This document shows, piece by piece, positions 42,938 to 43,914 of a stretch of 43,914 nucleotides of DNA. The notes under the pieces are model-generated. The model did not search any database and was not told where the DNA came from. It saw nothing but the letters and a program-made list of their open reading frames with translations. The stretch's first letter is position 1, and every line of letters starts with the position of its first letter. Both the position numbers and the translations under genes were made by a program. Source of the stretch: Saprospiraceae bacterium (GTDB lineage: Bacteria; Bacteroidota; Bacteroidia; Chitinophagales; Saprospiraceae); assembly GCA_016787345.1 (NCBI GenBank), contig JAEUUU010000127.1, positions 1 through 43,914 of the forward strand. The letters run 5' to 3'.

Positions 42938-43129
42938 CTACGGTTGCCGCTGCGCCGCCCTCAGGTAAGCCGTTCCGGTCGGGTCGGCCATCAAACCGGT
43001 ATGGATGCTTGTGTCGCGTAGCCCGGCGGGAGGCAAATTGATTCGACCGCCGGGGTCGGCTTTCAGTTCGAGTTGATGAATGGCAAAACCAGCCAGCAGG
43101 AGCAGGCCGATGACAGTGATTGTTTTCAT
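42938..43129 (-). CDS. Small exported or membrane-tethered hypothetical protein
   Basis: A 63-aa open frame from ATG 43129 to TAG 42938-42940. It begins with MKTITVIGLLLLAGFAIHQ, a plausible signal peptide or membrane anchor, followed by a polar Gly/Pro-containing tail with no known motif. No -7 element or convincing ribosome-binding site was found, and the family is not recognised. The bidirectional terminator at 42839-42889 lies downstream. Confidence 0.45.
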   Translation of the reverse strand: MKTITVIGLLLLAGFAIHQLELKADPGGRINLPPAGLRDTSIHTGLMADPTGTAYLRAAQRQP

Positions 43130-43358
43130 GGTAATAAACGTAATAGTGAATGTTAGGGGTTAAGACACCCAAGGCTTCCGACAGGTTACAAACTGAAATG
43201 ATTGCGCTTTTGTCGCTTACGCGTCAATTATCCCAATTCTATCACCGCCATATTCCAAAAAATCGCCAACTTTCGCAACCCTGATACCCCTTAAAGGTTA
43301 GTCCTGTCTCCTCCTGTCTCATTCTGACCTAAATCGTTCATCTTTTAATTTATTCACC

Positions 43359-43914
43359 ATGTTGAGAACTTGCCTCGTAATGCTCGTGGCCGGTCTGTGC
43401 GCGTTATGGCCATTAAACGGACAAAACACTTTTCAAAAACATTATGGCGGTCCTGGCGACGACCACGGCGCCGATGTCGTAGCGGTCGGTGATGGCTACG
43501 TTGTGGCCGGCTATACCAATTCGTCGGGCGCCGGAGGCCTCGACGGTATGTTGATGAAAGTGGACCTCAACGGAAATGTTGTGTGGCAGAACCATTACGG
43601 AACGTTTGAGGATGACCAGCTCAGCCAGGTGACGCGCGGCAACGACGGGGGTATAATAGCCGTCGGCGATACCTACGGCGTCAACGGCAACCGCGATTTG
43701 TGGATATTGAAAACAGATGAACTGGGGAATGTTCAATGGAATAAATGGGTAGGCGGCGACCAGCATGATTTTGCGCATGAGCAGGGCAAAATCCTGGCCT
43801 TGCCCGATGGTTACGTCATTTCCTTTATCCAATACAGCACCCTTTTTAACGGGAGCGCACAAACTGCGATTCTTCGGATCGACAACGCGGGTAATGTGAT
43901 TTGGGAAAAATCCT
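43359..43914 (+). CDS. N-terminal part of a secreted beta-propeller-like protein (runs off the window)
   Basis: ATG 43359 opens a frame that continues past the right edge (185 codons visible). It starts with a signal peptide (MLRTCLVMLVAGLCALWPLNGQ) and then blades of about 50 residues of the type GYVVAGYTNSSGAGGLDGML, KVDLNGNVVWQNHYG, LKTDELGNVQWNKWVGG and LRIDNAGNVIWEKS. This pattern is common in Bacteroidota surface proteins that end in a T9SS sorting domain, but the C-terminus is not visible. The 229 bases upstream show no clear promoter. Confidence 0.85.
   Translation, partial: MLRTCLVMLVAGLCALWPLNGQNTFQKHYGGPGDDHGADVVAVGDGYVVAGYTNSSGAGGLDGMLMKVDLNGNVVWQNHYGTFEDDQLSQVTRGNDGGIIAVGDTYGVNGNRDLWILKTDELGNVQWNKWVGGDQHDFAHEQGKILALPDGYVISFIQYSTLFNGSAQTAILRIDNAGNVIWEKS

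Noticed and set aside
43300-43325. Short direct repeat of TCCTGTCTC upstream of the last gene
   Set aside because: Only two nine-base copies; too short to distinguish from chance.

Overview
The window looks like chromosome of a Bacteroidota member, probably Saprospirales/Lewinella-like. This is inferred from several secreted proteins with signal peptides and type IX secretion (T9SS) C-terminal sorting domains, from repeated Bacteroidota-type -7 elements (TAnnTTTG) close to start codons, from weak Shine-Dalgarno signals, and from familiar gene types of that phylum (7TM-AraC regulator, DUF2807 protein, LuxC-type acyl-CoA reductase, PD40/TPR envelope protein). No phage, integrase or plasmid genes are visible. 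Housekeeping genes (accC, trmD, ffh, ribF, tRNA-His) are interspersed with accessory genes.

Layout. 1-3.2 kb: the end of an unknown gene, a convergent FG-GAP/ASPIC T9SS cargo gene, and a divergent membrane AraC regulator. 3.2-5.6 kb: a class IV aminotransferase and accC. 5.6-11.1 kb (minus): a 1002-aa LRR-ROC-COR-TIR protein behind a long hairpin whose loop carries a promoter-like element, preceded by an LVIVD-repeat T9SS cargo. 11.2-16.3 kb (minus): an ABC-HlyD-TolC export operon ending in a YdiI/MenI-like thioesterase; the ABC ATPase has lost several catalytic motifs. 16.4-20.8 kb: acyl-CoA reductase, amidase with SH3 repeats, trmD, a small DUF2256 gene, a zinc-ribbon protein and tRNA-His. 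21-27.8 kb (minus): homogentisate dioxygenase, an M61-like peptidase, selU, a DUF2807 protein and acetoacetyl-CoA synthetase. 27.9-34 kb (plus): a lipoprotein 5'-nucleotidase, a TPR membrane protein and a PorE-like TPR/PD40 protein that ends in SPOR-like repeats instead of OmpA. 34-37.4 kb: a nested palindromic element, then divergent M43 and M28 T9SS-type peptidases. 37.5-43.9 kb: a RibF-glycosyltransferase fusion, an RluA pseudouridine synthase, a TerC protein, ffh, a small hypothetical and a truncated secreted protein.

How the genes fit together. Four or five T9SS-type cargos and a PorE-like envelope anchor point to an active T9SS encoded elsewhere. Homogentisate dioxygenase yields (via two further steps) acetoacetate, which the acetoacetyl-CoA synthetase 3.5 kb away can activate. 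The most unusual items are the RibF-GT2 single-frame fusion, the SPOR-for-OmpA swap, the Roco-TIR protein with its hairpin/promoter arrangement, the degenerate ABC transporter, and several intergenic palindromes and tandem repeats (17.4, 20.9, 34.1 and 40.3 kb). All functions are read from sequence by eye; no database search was run.
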